From Thermogemmatispora tikiterensis (lineage in GTDB: Bacteria; Chloroflexota; Ktedonobacteria; Ktedonobacterales; Ktedonobacteraceae), in the NCBI RefSeq assembly GCF_003268475.1, contig NZ_MCIF01000002.1:2963382-3027381 (forward strand): 64,000 bases of DNA, given 5' to 3'. The position numbers and the translations under genes are program-made. The notes under the pieces were generated by a model. That model searched no databases. It was given only the letters and a program-made list of their open reading frames with translations, and was not told where the DNA came from. Of this stretch, positions 44,973-54,786 are shown piece by piece (position 1 is the stretch's first letter; the number at the start of each line of letters is the position of its first letter).

Positions 44973-46115
44973 ATGCAACCATATGCCTCGCGTGTTGTTC
45001 AGGTCCGTCCAGAGATCGAACGTATTGCTCCCTATGTACCAGGAGAATCGCTAGAGGCTTTCTCTCAAAGAACTGGTATCCCGATTGATCGCTTGATTAA
45101 GCTCAATAGCAATGAGAATCCCTATGGCCCGATCCCTCCAGTGCTCGCCGCGCTGGGGCGGTACGTCTCCTATAACAATTATCCCGATACAGACTCCACC
45201 GCCCTGCGGCGGGCCTTGGCCGAGTTCACGGGCCTGGCTGAGCGCTATATTGTCCTCAGCCATGGCAGCAACGAGCTGATCAATCTGCTCTGGCACGTCT
45301 TCCTGTCGGTCGGGGACAACATTATCTGTTGCCCCCCCACCTTCACGCTCTATACGACAGTGACGACGCTCTGCGGCGCCTACGTGATCGAGGTCCCACG
45401 TACAGAGTCCTACGATCTCGATGTCGAGGCTATCCTGTCAGCATTGACCCCCGAGACAAAGCTGATCGTCCTCTGTTCGCCGAATAATCCAACCGGTAAT
45501 CTGGTAGCCCAGGAGGATATCCGGCGCTTGTTGGAGACGGGGCGCATTGTGGTCGTCGACGAGGCCTACGTGGAGTTCTCGCAGCAGCCGCGGGGCGTGG
45601 CTCATCTGGTGCCCGAGTACCCTAATCTGGTGGTGCTGCGCTCTTTCAGTAAGTGGGCTGGCCTGGCCGGGCTGCGCATCGGCTACGGCCTCTTCCCTGA
45701 GTGGATCGCCAGCTACTTGCGACGCGCTCAGTGCCCCTTCGAGGTGAATGTGGCCGGCCACATCGCCGCTATAGAGACGCTGGCCCACCTCGACTGCGTC
45801 TGGGAGCGCGTGCAACTCCTGATCCAGGAACGCGAACGTCTCTTCCAGGTGCTGGCCGCTCAGCCGTATCTGGCGCCCGTCCCTTCCCAGGGGAACTTTA
45901 TTATGGCGCGCGTCTGCGATGAGGAAATTACGGTGGAGGACATTCGCGCCAGCGTTGAGTCGTATGGCATTCTCTTGCGCTATTTCCAGCATCCGTATCT
46001 GCAGAATGTCCTGCGGGTAACTGTGGGCTTACCGGAGCATACCGATCTGCTGGCGCGCGCCCTGGCTGAGGTGCGTCCTGGCAGAGCGAAGCGCAGCACT
46101 AACAGCGCTGGCTGA
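44973..46115 (+). CDS. hisC: Histidinol-phosphate aminotransferase
   Basis: This 380-residue PLP enzyme of the fold-type I aminotransferases makes histidinol phosphate from imidazole-acetol phosphate. KLNSNENPYGPIPPV at the start, LCSPNNPTGNLV, VVDEAYVEF and the PLP Lys in RSFSKWAGLAGLRIGYG are the HisC set. RVTVGLPEHTDLL closes the protein. Members of this group can also act in aromatic amino acid synthesis. It follows the unknown membrane protein by 17 bases. No other his gene is in the window. Confidence 0.92.
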   Translation: MQPYASRVVQVRPEIERIAPYVPGESLEAFSQRTGIPIDRLIKLNSNENPYGPIPPVLAALGRYVSYNNYPDTDSTALRRALAEFTGLAERYIVLSHGSNELINLLWHVFLSVGDNIICCPPTFTLYTTVTTLCGAYVIEVPRTESYDLDVEAILSALTPETKLIVLCSPNNPTGNLVAQEDIRRLLETGRIVVVDEAYVEFSQQPRGVAHLVPEYPNLVVLRSFSKWAGLAGLRIGYGLFPEWIASYLRRAQCPFEVNVAGHIAAIETLAHLDCVWERVQLLIQERERLFQVLAAQPYLAPVPSQGNFIMARVCDEEITVEDIRASVESYGILLRYFQHPYLQNVLRVTVGLPEHTDLLARALAEVRPGRAKRSTNSAG

Positions 46116-46388
46116 GTTATCACTCTGACCGCTCAACTGTGGGCAAGCCGGCCTGGATTACCTGCCTTGACCGACGTCACGCCAGGACGTGGGCGGAATG
46201 AGGGTCAGGTGGGTCTGGCAGGCCGGCAGCTGCTATTTATATCGCGCCCGGCTGCTTTGGTCTTGGTCTTGACCGTGCTCCCTGTGCTCCTGGCCTCAGT
46301 CGTCGTTTCATCAGCTCCACGCTCTTCCTTCCAGTCGCCAGAAGTCAGCAGATGCACCGGCTCGTCAGGCCGGCTGTCAAGAAAATGC

Positions 46389-46418
46389 TTGCCCACGAGT
46401 ATCGGCGCGCGTTACAAT
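46389..46418 (+). promoter_or_regulatory. Sigma-70-type promoter of the enolase gene
   Basis: TTGCCC (46389-46394), an 18-base spacer and TACAAT (46413-46418), about 100 bases before the enolase ATG. The 270 bases between hisC and this promoter hold no other feature. Confidence 0.6.
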
Positions 46419-46482
46419 ACAGCCGGCAATGATGGGCAACGCCGCGCTATCATCGATTGTGCATCTACTAGCAAGACGATAA

Positions 46483-47844
<1,362 letters not shown>

Positions 47845-47898
47845 AGGAGCGATGCAGAGACGCTCGTTCGCAGCGCACGGAAGAGTGAGGCAGAAGCA

Positions 47899-48801
47899 AT
47901 GACACAGAGTACAGCACAGCTACCACGGGTGGCAGGCGCCGGTGAACGGCGCACGATCCGCCTGATCCATTATAATGTGACTTATTATGTCTACGGGGCC
48001 GAGCATGGAACCGATGGGGCACTGGTCCTGCTCCACGATGTGCTGGCAGGGGCCTTCTCCTGGCGCGAGGTTATTCCTTTGCTGACCAGCAGCGGGCGGG
48101 CTATCTATGTGCTGGACCTGCTGGGCCATGGCCTCTCTGATCATCCCTGGCCGGCTGATACCTCGGTCTGGGGCCACGCCGATTATCTGGCAATGTTCCT
48201 GGAGGCTCTGCAGTTGACCAATGTGGTGCTGGTGGGTCACGGCCTCGGCGGTGGCGTGGCCCAGATTCTGGCAACGCGCCTGAGTCGGGAACGCGTGGCG
48301 GCCCTGGTGGTGATTGATACGGTCTGCTATTTGCACGCCTTTGCCGAGGACTGGCCACTGCCGCACATGAAGGAGCGGCAGGAGTACGATGCTCCTAAAC
48401 GCGCGAGCGTCGAGGAGGTGCTGCGCGATCTGCGGGCTACGCTGCCCGCCGCTTCAGCACGGCCTGAACAGTTCAAGCAGCAGATGCTCGACGACTTCGT
48501 GAGCCATTGGAATAGCGAGCTACACAAGGAAGTCCTTTATCAGCACATCCGCAACCTGATTCCCTACTACGTGAATTCAGTGTCGAGCGATCTATCGCGC
48601 GTGGGAAAGCCCGTGCTGATCATCTGGGGAGAGGAAGATCAACAGATTCCGTTGAAGTATGCTCAGCGCCTCCATCGGGAGATCCCGGGTTCGCAGTTGA
48701 GCATTATTCCCCAGGCCGGCCATCTAGTGCTCTTCGATGCCCCAGAGGCAGTAGCGCGGGCCATTCGAGGCTTCGTCTCCTCTCTATCAGCACGCGCTTA
48801 G
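47899..48801 (+). CDS. Alpha/beta-hydrolase-fold protein lacking the nucleophile Ser
   Basis: A 300-residue alpha/beta-hydrolase. The oxyanion region is LVLLHDVLAGAFSW, with LLGHGLSDHP following. The nucleophile elbow reads VGHGLGGG, with Gly at residue 115 (codon GGC, 48241-48243) where Ser, Asp or Cys is expected. The acid (IIWGEEDQQIP) and the His (PQAGHLVLFDAPEAV) are kept. It may be a non-hydrolytic relative, such as a ligand-binding or cofactor-free oxygenase-type member, or an inactive enzyme. It has no signal peptide. The gene ends at the start of the 145-bp inverted repeat. Confidence 0.85.
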   Translation: MTQSTAQLPRVAGAGERRTIRLIHYNVTYYVYGAEHGTDGALVLLHDVLAGAFSWREVIPLLTSSGRAIYVLDLLGHGLSDHPWPADTSVWGHADYLAMFLEALQLTNVVLVGHGLGGGVAQILATRLSRERVAALVVIDTVCYLHAFAEDWPLPHMKERQEYDAPKRASVEEVLRDLRATLPAASARPEQFKQQMLDDFVSHWNSELHKEVLYQHIRNLIPYYVNSVSSDLSRVGKPVLIIWGEEDQQIPLKYAQRLHREIPGSQLSIIPQAGHLVLFDAPEAVARAIRGFVSSLSARA

Positions 48802-48945
48802 CTCAGACCCCAGGTTACCGGGTCTGGAGAGGGACCAGGTCCAGGGGGACCCGAGTCGTCTCCCGTTCCGCCGCGGCGTCGCCTCTTCTCTCTGCTCCTG
48901 ACCAGGATAGGAGGAGAGGCGACAACGTTAACCTGGGGTCTGAGC
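48801..48945. repeat. 145-bp element with perfect 17-bp terminal inverted repeats
   Basis: Left arm 48801-48817 and right arm 48929-48945 are perfect complements. Inside are two further hairpins: 48819-48824 pairs with 48848-48853, and 48886-48893 pairs with 48916-48923. As RNA it would be a three-way junction. It lies between convergent genes, so it may end transcription on both strands. The size and terminal repeats would also fit a small MITE, but I see no target-site duplication. Confidence 0.65.
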
Positions 48946-48956
48946 ACTCTCCTTCT

Positions 48957-49160
48957 TCAGGCACAGCGATGAATGTCAATCCCACCTGACTGCTGGCGGT
49001 AGATTTCGTAATAGCGCAGGTAGCTCTGAAGAGCTTGCAAGTAGGCATCATAGAGGCGCTCTAGCTCGATGGGTGAGGCGCCGCGCTCGCCGGCTACAAC
49101 CATATCGCGCCAGAGCCTGTGCATGCGCTTTTCGGCATACTGCAGTTGTTTGAAGGACAT
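48957..49160 (-). CDS. Small helical protein of unknown function
   Basis: A 67-residue, basic, Tyr- and Leu-rich protein (ELERLYDAYLQALQSYLRYYEIYRQQ) that is probably a helical hairpin. GAGGAT precedes the ATG at 49160. It starts 22 bases after the Rad52-like gene and is in the same operon under the LexA-type box, so a role in DNA repair is possible but only inferred. No family recognised. Confidence 0.6.
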   Translation of the reverse strand: MSFKQLQYAEKRMHRLWRDMVVAGERGASPIELERLYDAYLQALQSYLRYYEIYRQQSGGIDIHRCA

Positions 49161-49182
49161 GCGCTATCCTCGCTTGTGTACG

Positions 49183-50001
49183 CTAGGAAGCCTTGCGACT
49201 CTCGTTGCGCTGACGGTACTCGCGGCTTAGTTGCAGAATAAGCTCGCGCGCCGCCGCGTAGTTCCAGGAGGCGAGGTCGTTCGGCTCCGACTTGCCGAGC
49301 GTATCGCAGAGCTTGCGAATGCTGGCGAGCTGCTGGTCGGTGATCGGACCGTGCTCGCTGTCGCTGCCGTTGCCCGATCGCGATGAGGTGCGCTGGCGAG
49401 ATGGGGAAACAGCAGGGACGGCAGTCCCGCGCGCGTTGGAGGAGGCAGCCTCCAAATCAGAGGCCGCCGCGGCCTCCGGGGCATGCTCGCCTGTAGAGTG
49501 AGCAGCAGCCCGTTCGACGGGACTGTCGACGATACGATGCTCCTCATCCAGCTCCGGGGCAAATTGGGTTCCGAAGCCGAGCGCGGCAAGGGCGCGCCCA
49601 ATGGCACCCGTCTCAGCCTTCTCGATGAAATCAGGAAAGCTGGCGGCCTTCTCCGACTTAGTCCCTGTGGCAACGCCTCCCTTGCCGTCCTTGACAACGG
49701 CGCGAAAGATGACGAAACCCCTGGCCCGGCGAACCATCTTTTCGTTGCGCCGGGTCTCGCTGTTGTAGCCGTAATACTCCTCCTCGGTCTCGCGCTCCAG
49801 ATCCAGGTGTACCATCTCGGTTTCAATGGTCCCCTGGGGACAGAGCTCGCGGAACCAGACGAGTCGCCACTGGACAGGCAGGTAGTCGCGCAGCTCGCCA
49901 CGATTGCCGCTTCTGATCTGTAGCAGGTGCTCGCTCGGGTTGAAGCGTGGACGCTGTTCCTCACGGCCCTGAGAATGAGAGTGCTCACCAAGAGATGTCA
50001 T
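49183..50001 (-). CDS. Rad52/DdrA-like single-strand annealing protein
   Basis: A 272-residue protein. The core (about residues 20-150) has EHLLQIRSGNRGELRDYLPV, VHLDLERETEEEYYGY, RARGFVIFRAVVKDGKGG and FPDFIEKAETGAIGRALAALGFGTQFAPELDE. The last motif is typical of Rad52/Sak/DdrA-type annealing proteins in phages and bacteria. A disordered Ser/Ala-rich linker leads to a C-terminal helical domain (ITDQQLASIRKLCDTLG). It probably binds single-stranded DNA ends and promotes annealing. GGAGGAGG lies 8 bases before the ATG at 50001. A near-consensus promoter with an SOS-type box precedes it. The family call is by motif and needs a profile search. Confidence 0.6.
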   Translation of the reverse strand: MTSLGEHSHSQGREEQRPRFNPSEHLLQIRSGNRGELRDYLPVQWRLVWFRELCPQGTIETEMVHLDLERETEEEYYGYNSETRRNEKMVRRARGFVIFRAVVKDGKGGVATGTKSEKAASFPDFIEKAETGAIGRALAALGFGTQFAPELDEEHRIVDSPVERAAAHSTGEHAPEAAAASDLEAASSNARGTAVPAVSPSRQRTSSRSGNGSDSEHGPITDQQLASIRKLCDTLGKSEPNDLASWNYAAARELILQLSREYRQRNESRKAS

Positions 50002-50152
50002 AGGCAATGCCTCCTCCTACTGGCTGTTCCTCGCGCTGCGCCTGACTGGCCAATTGCTTTGAGCGACCGCGCCGGGCGCTGTGCAAGTTATCGCTATGAG
50101 ATCGCGCTGCCCGGACTTCACCAGCACCCGGTAACGCGGCTTCTCAGGAGAT

Positions 50153-50170
50153 CTAGAACTTATGTTCTAG
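50153..50170 (-). promoter_or_regulatory. LexA-type SOS box
   Basis: CTAGAAC-TTAT-GTTCTAG is a perfect 7-bp palindrome that contains GAAC-N4-GTTC, the core of the Gram-positive LexA (DinR) operator. It begins 2 bases after the -10 box, so a bound repressor would block initiation. Its position before a DNA-repair-like gene supports the call. lexA itself is not in the window. Confidence 0.75.
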
Positions 50171-50171
50171 C

Positions 50172-50200
50172 ATTGTACCCGGCAGAAGAGCATCTGTCAA
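50172..50200 (-). promoter_or_regulatory. Near-consensus promoter of the Rad52-like operon
   Basis: Minus-strand TTGACA (50195-50200), a 17-base spacer and TACAAT (50172-50177). A strong promoter held by the operator next to it is the expected SOS design. The leader is about 160 bases. Confidence 0.8.
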
Positions 50201-50338
50201 GCTAGCTGCTTGCTTGGCGAGAGAGGTTGCTCATCAACCAGGGGGCTCCAAAGAATCGTTCTGGCTGCGGGGGTCAAAAACGGAAAGGCATATTGATCTT
50301 AAGATGACAAAAGATGATCTTTTTCGAGTCGACGAGAA

Positions 50339-50542
50339 TTATTCGTTGTCTGGTGGAAGGATAACAAAGCCGGGATGGTTTTGCTCCCAGAGCCGCAGAC
50401 GCTGGTAGAGCTGCGTTTTCATGAAATAGCGATATTCATAGGCCAGACGTAGACTCTTCTGAAGCATCTCGGGACGGAGCTCACCACTATTATGGGTCCC
50501 TAAGACCTTGTGGAGGGCAAGAGAGAGAGAATAGCCAGCAGG
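50339..50542 (-). pseudogene. Possible truncated small gene
   Basis: A minus-strand open frame reads SLRLAYEYRYFMKTQLYQRL and ends WEQNHPGFVILPPDNE at a TAA (50339-50341). The only ATG is at 50467 (42 residues), while protein-like sequence runs on up to a TGA at 50543-50545. It looks like the remnant of a small helical protein, somewhat like the 67-residue protein at 48957. The rest of 50201-50690 holds nothing I recognise. Confidence 0.3.
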
Positions 50543-50694
50543 TCATGGCCGCAGCAGACCTGCCATATTGGCCAGGTGCTTTGTGTCACCCCTCTTATCC
50601 GCGCCTCTACACCTCTATCACACTGTTACTCTTGTTCTACTCACCATACGTGAACAGAACCGGCCTGTCAGGCAAGGAGACGGCAATTTTCCTG

Positions 50695-50703
50695 TGTTAT
50701 AAT
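50695..50703 (+). promoter_or_regulatory. Extended -10 promoter of xdhC
   Basis: TG-T-TATAAT with a consensus -10 (50698-50703) and no good -35. It is about 70 bases before the ATG. Confidence 0.55.
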
Positions 50704-50774
50704 GAAGAGTGTCCTGCTCAATCATTGAGTAGGGGAAGCACGCAGAGAGCAACAGACAGAGGACGGGAAGAACC

Positions 50775-51623
50775 ATGAGTGCCATCAGCCCCACAGCCGT
50801 CTACGAGGCCATTCAAGCAGCGCTGCGACGAGGCGAGCGCGTCGGCATTGCCACTGTGGTCAAGACCATTGGAGCCGCCCCCTGCGATATCGGGGTCCGC
50901 ATGCTGCTCCATGCCGATGGCAGCGCTAGCGGCAGCTTCGGCGGAGGGCGCGCCGACGAGCAGGCCATCAAAGCCATGCAGCAGGCCCTCCAGGAAGGGC
51001 GCTCGTTCCTCACACATATTCACATCGACCCCGACGAAGCCGTCGGCAGCTGTGGCGCAACCCTGGAGGTCTTTGTCGAGGCCATCTCTCCGGAGCCACG
51101 ACTGATCATTGCCGGGGCCGGCCATGTGGCTCAGGCGCTGGCGCGCTTCGCCGCCGACCTCGACTTTCGCATTGTGGTAATAGACGACCGTCGTGATCTG
51201 GCGGATCCTCGTACCTTTGGCGAGCGCGTCCAGCTCCTCTTTGGTGACATCGCCCAGACCATTCGCGAGCTGCGACCGGATGCCTCAACCTGGGTAGTCA
51301 TTGTCACACGCGGCCACCGGCTCGACGAGGAGGCCCTGCGCGCTGCCGTAGAGAGCGAGGCCGCCTATGTAGGCATGATCGGCAGCGCCGGCAAAATCCG
51401 CAACATCTTTCGCAATTTGCTCAAGGCAGGTATTCCTCGCGAGCGCCTTGAGCAGGTACACACGCCTATCGGCCTCGATATCGGTGCCGTCACCCCCCAA
51501 GAGATCGCGCTTAGCATCGCCGCTGAGCTGGTGATGACCAGGCGCACAGGCGCCAAAGGCACCGGGGCCCCTCTCAAAACGCTGCACCACCTGATCGAGG
51601 AAGTCGCTCCCGTAAGCGCCTGA
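50775..51623 (+). CDS. xdhC: XdhC/CoxI-family protein
   Basis: A 282-residue protein of the XdhC family, which in other bacteria binds molybdenum cofactor and helps load it into xanthine dehydrogenase or CO-dehydrogenase-type enzymes. The N-terminal XdhC_CoxI domain has GIATVVKTIGAAPCDIGVRMLL and GSCGATLEVFVE. The C-terminal Rossmann domain has LIIAGAGHVAQALARFA and VVIVTRGHRLDEEALRAAV and ends IGLDIGAVTPQEIALSIAAEL. No molybdenum hydroxylase is next to it, so its partner lies elsewhere. It precedes the CoA-thioester operon by about 265 bases. Confidence 0.87.
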   Translation: MSAISPTAVYEAIQAALRRGERVGIATVVKTIGAAPCDIGVRMLLHADGSASGSFGGGRADEQAIKAMQQALQEGRSFLTHIHIDPDEAVGSCGATLEVFVEAISPEPRLIIAGAGHVAQALARFAADLDFRIVVIDDRRDLADPRTFGERVQLLFGDIAQTIRELRPDASTWVVIVTRGHRLDEEALRAAVESEAAYVGMIGSAGKIRNIFRNLLKAGIPRERLEQVHTPIGLDIGAVTPQEIALSIAAELVMTRRTGAKGTGAPLKTLHHLIEEVAPVSA

Positions 51624-51887
51624 TTGAGCAAGTACGGCAATGGCGGAGCGGTAGCCGGCGAGCACAGCCTGCTCGTTGCCAGGAGAGGATAGGCTACTCG
51701 CCCTCTGGTCCCGATTTTCCTCAAGACGCCCGCTTGTGATACGATGGCAATAGAGCCAGCGCCTGGCCGGCCTGTCAGCCACGGCCAGCCTCCTGTCAGG
51801 GGCCTCCATGCCCAGGTCCGGCCACGGACAGTTGCTGACTCCCAAGCGGCAGATCACATTTTCGGGGTTTTTCGGGAAGGACACGCT

Positions 51888-52842
51888 ATGCTGCGAAGCG
51901 AGCATTCGAGGATTCTCTCGGCGTTGCTCCTCTGTCTGCTCATCTTGAGCGCCTGTGGCAGCGCCGGCTCCGCCATTCCCTCATCTTCAGCTAGCCCCGT
52001 CCACACGCCCTCGCCAACAAGCACGGCCAGCCCCCCCCCCACCCGCTAGCGGCACGGAGGTGGTAGCACGCCACTACCGCAGCCACCTCCTCCTGCGCGG
52101 CTACGGCAGACCCGATGACCTTGCCCTTGATGCGCAAGGCAACCTCTTTTTCAGCGACGCTCATAACGGTACAATCAACCGTCTCAATCGCGATGGCACA
52201 GTGAGCGTGCTCGCGCGTGGCCTGGCGGCGCCAGAAGGGCTGGTCGTGCTCCAGAATGGTACAATCATCATAGCGGAACAGCGCACCAACCGTTTGCTGC
52301 TGCTGATGCCAGGCGCCCAGATGCCGCTGGTCTTGCGCACCCTTCCAGGTACACCGGGCAGTCAGCCATGCAAAGCAGGGATCGATGGTATTGCCTTTGA
52401 CCGCACAACCCAGACCCTGATTGTACCAGACAGCCCCACCGGCGAGGTCTATCGCATGAGCCTGGATGGCCGCACCCTGCAGCCGCTGGCGAGCGGCATG
52501 GTACGTCCAGTGGGGGCCGCCGTTGACGGGGCAGGTAACGTCTATGTGGCAGATGAATGCGGGCAGGCGGTCTGGCGCATCAGCCCCAACGGGCACAAGA
52601 CTCGCTTCGGCGGCTTCGGCATGCCGGACGACGTAGCCTGGGACGGGCACGGCAATCTGCTGGTCATAGACCTGGCACCAGCCGTGCATGCGCTGATCCG
52701 CATGCAGCCAGCCACCGGCCAGCGTGAAACGCTGGCTAGCCAGGGCTTTATCGAACCACAGGGACTGGTCACCGACCAGCATGACCACATCTACGTGGCC
52801 GATGATTACGCAAACATGATCGTGGAGTTTACACCGACATGA
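51888..52842 (+). CDS. Beta-propeller (NHL/SMP-30-like) lipoprotein, frame broken at a C10 tract
   Basis: The first part, from the ATG at 51888 (GGGAAGG 7 bases upstream), is a lipoprotein signal (RILSALLLCLLILSAC) and a Ser/Pro/Thr linker. It ends at a TAG at 52047-52049, just after ten C (52031-52040). The rest, in the frame one base later, is a six-bladed-propeller-like domain with NHL-type repeats (RPDDLALDAQGNLFFSDAHN, RPVGAAVDGAGNVYVADECG, PDDVAWDGHGNLLVIDLAP, EPQGLVTDQHDHIYVADDYA). Nine C would join both parts into one protein of about 317 residues. The stop overlaps the next ATG by 4 bases (ATGA). It may bind a ligand outside the cell. Either phase variation or a sequencing error. Confidence 0.65.
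52031..52040 (+). repeat. Homopolymer of ten C inside the lipoprotein gene
   Basis: A C10 run in the linker between lipobox and propeller. Loss of one C restores the full frame. Such runs are prone to slipped-strand mutation and to base-calling error. Confidence 0.85.
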
Positions 52843-53753
52843 GTAAGCTGCTCTCTATGACCGAGGCGATCAGACGCTATGTCCCCGATGGGGCAGCGGT
52901 AGCACTGGGTCTGGCCCTGGAGCCTTGTATTCCCTTCGCAGCGGGCCACGAGATTATTCGCCAGGGACGCCGCGACCTGACCTTGATCGGGCCAATCTCG
53001 GACATCCTGTTCGATCAACTGATCGGGGCCGGCTGCGTAGCGAAGATTCAAGCGGCCTGGGTAGGCAACGTCAGCGAGGGCCTCGGCCACTGCTACCGTC
53101 GAGCAACGGAGCAGGCCCAGCCTCGCCCCATTGTCACCGAGGACCATAGCAATTTCACGATCGGTCTGGCTCTGCGCGCCGCCAGCCTGGGCGCTCCCTA
53201 TATCCCTACGCGCTCGCTGCTGGGGAGCGACCTCGCGCGTAAAAACTCAACTTTTCTCCACGCCTCCTCACCTTTCGATGGCAGTCCCCTGCTGCTCGTG
53301 CCAGCCCTGCAACCTGACGTGACCATCCTGCACGTCCAGCGCAGCGACGAAGACGGCAACGCCCATCTCTGGGGCAGCCTTGGCATCTGCCAGGAGGCTA
53401 TGCTTGCTGCGCGTCAAGTCATCATCGTCGCTGAGGAGATCGTATCACGCGAAGTCATCACGAGCGACCCCAATCGCGTCATCGGACCCTCTTACAAAGT
53501 CTGCGCCGTCGTCCATGAGCCGTGGGGCGCCCATCCCTCAGCGGTGCAGGGCTACTACGATCGCGACCATCAGTTCTACCACGAGTACCATACTCGCACC
53601 CGCACAGCGGAGGGGTTCCAGCAGTGGCTGGACGAGTGGGTGCTTGGCCTCAAGACGCGTCAGGAATACATAGCGAAGCTGGGTTCAGCTCGCCTGGGCG
53701 CACTGAGCGTCAAGGAGCACCGCTACGCCGCTCCTGTTGACTATGGCTACTGA
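52839..53753 (+). CDS. CoA-transferase subunit A (glutaconate/IpdA-like)
   Basis: A 304-residue subunit of a type I CoA-transferase. TEAIRRYVPDGAAVALG at the start, RRDLTLIGPISDILFDQLIGAG, TRSLLGSDLARKN and HVQRSDEDGNAHLWGS are family wording (glutaconate CoA-transferase alpha, or IpdA in steroid-degrading bacteria). The ATG overlaps the stop of the beta-propeller gene by 4 bases. It works with the B subunit at 53870. The acyl group cannot be told; the neighbours (hydratase, thiolase) imply beta-oxidation-like degradation. Confidence 0.82.
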   Translation: MSKLLSMTEAIRRYVPDGAAVALGLALEPCIPFAAGHEIIRQGRRDLTLIGPISDILFDQLIGAGCVAKIQAAWVGNVSEGLGHCYRRATEQAQPRPIVTEDHSNFTIGLALRAASLGAPYIPTRSLLGSDLARKNSTFLHASSPFDGSPLLLVPALQPDVTILHVQRSDEDGNAHLWGSLGICQEAMLAARQVIIVAEEIVSREVITSDPNRVIGPSYKVCAVVHEPWGAHPSAVQGYYDRDHQFYHEYHTRTRTAEGFQQWLDEWVLGLKTRQEYIAKLGSARLGALSVKEHRYAAPVDYGY

Positions 53754-53869
53754 TCGAGAGGCCCTTCTGCTCTCGCGGCAGCAGACTGGTCCAGGGCACG
53801 GCAGTTCCGTGCCGCCAGCCCGCCTTCGCCAGGAGCGAGAGCACTATCAGGCAAGGAGGAACAGGGACA

Positions 53870-54649
53870 ATGGAGTATACCCCTCGTGAACTGATGGTCG
53901 TTTGCGCTGCGCGCCAGATCCGCGATGGCGAGCGGGTTTTCGTTGGCATGCGCCTGCCACTGCTGGCCTTCGCCCTGGCCAAGCGCACTCACGCCCCCAA
54001 CTGTGTCGGTATTTTCGAAACGGGTCTGATTCGCGATACGCCAGCCCGCGAGCTGCTCTACACTATGGGTGATGCACCTAATATCTGCGGAGCGCTCTGG
54101 GCCACCAGCACCATTAACGTTATCGGCCTGATGGCCGCTGGTGAAATCGAGCTTGGCTTTATCGGCGGCGCAGAAATTGATCGTTACGGGAATCTCAACA
54201 CGTCGCTCATCGGCGACTGGCAGCAGCCACGCGTTCGGCTGCCAGGCAGCGGCGGCGGCGCTGATATCGCCTCACTGGCTCAGCGTCTGGCGATCATCAT
54301 GCCCCACGAACGGCACCGCCTGCGCGAGCGTGTCGATTTCGTGACCAGCCCGGGCTATGGCTACCCCAACGAGCAGGGTCCTGCCGGCGTGGCCTGGCGC
54401 CAGCGTGTGGGCCTACCGCGCGGCGGGCCAGCGGTGCTGATCACCACTCTGGCCGTCTTCACTTTTGATCCAGCCACTGGCGAGGCCTTGCTGCAGTCCT
54501 ACCATCCCGGCAGTAGCATCGAGCAGGTCCAGGAAGAGACAGGCTGGCCGCTACGCCTGGCTCCTGACTGCGCCGAAACAGTTCCGCCAACGCCAGAAGA
54601 GCTGCGCGTGATCCGTGAGTGTGATCCGCACGGCGTCTGGACCAGCTGA
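53870..54649 (+). CDS. CoA-transferase subunit B (glutaconate/IpdB-like)
   Basis: A 259-residue partner of the A subunit. ELMVVCAARQIRDGERVFVGM at the start, a probable active-site Glu in VGIFETGLIRD, GGAEIDRYGNLNTSLIGDW and LPGSGGGADIASLAQR mark the GctB/IpdB type. AGGAGG lies 10 bases before the ATG at 53870. It is 116 bases after subunit A. In cholesterol degraders IpdAB opens the last ring as a hydrolase with enoyl-CoA hydratase and thiolase nearby, the same set as here, but glutaconate or 3-oxoacid transfer is equally possible. Confidence 0.82.
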   Translation: MEYTPRELMVVCAARQIRDGERVFVGMRLPLLAFALAKRTHAPNCVGIFETGLIRDTPARELLYTMGDAPNICGALWATSTINVIGLMAAGEIELGFIGGAEIDRYGNLNTSLIGDWQQPRVRLPGSGGGADIASLAQRLAIIMPHERHRLRERVDFVTSPGYGYPNEQGPAGVAWRQRVGLPRGGPAVLITTLAVFTFDPATGEALLQSYHPGSSIEQVQEETGWPLRLAPDCAETVPPTPEELRVIRECDPHGVWTS

Positions 54650-54786
54650 TTCTCCGGCTCGCTGCCACCGACCGATGCAGGTAGGGTCCTCTCATCCTCT
54701 CCAGGCAGTGAGTGCAGCGAGGCATTGACTCGCCCGCTGATCTAGCTCAAACCACAGCAGCCCAGACAAAGGCAACGAGGAGAAAC

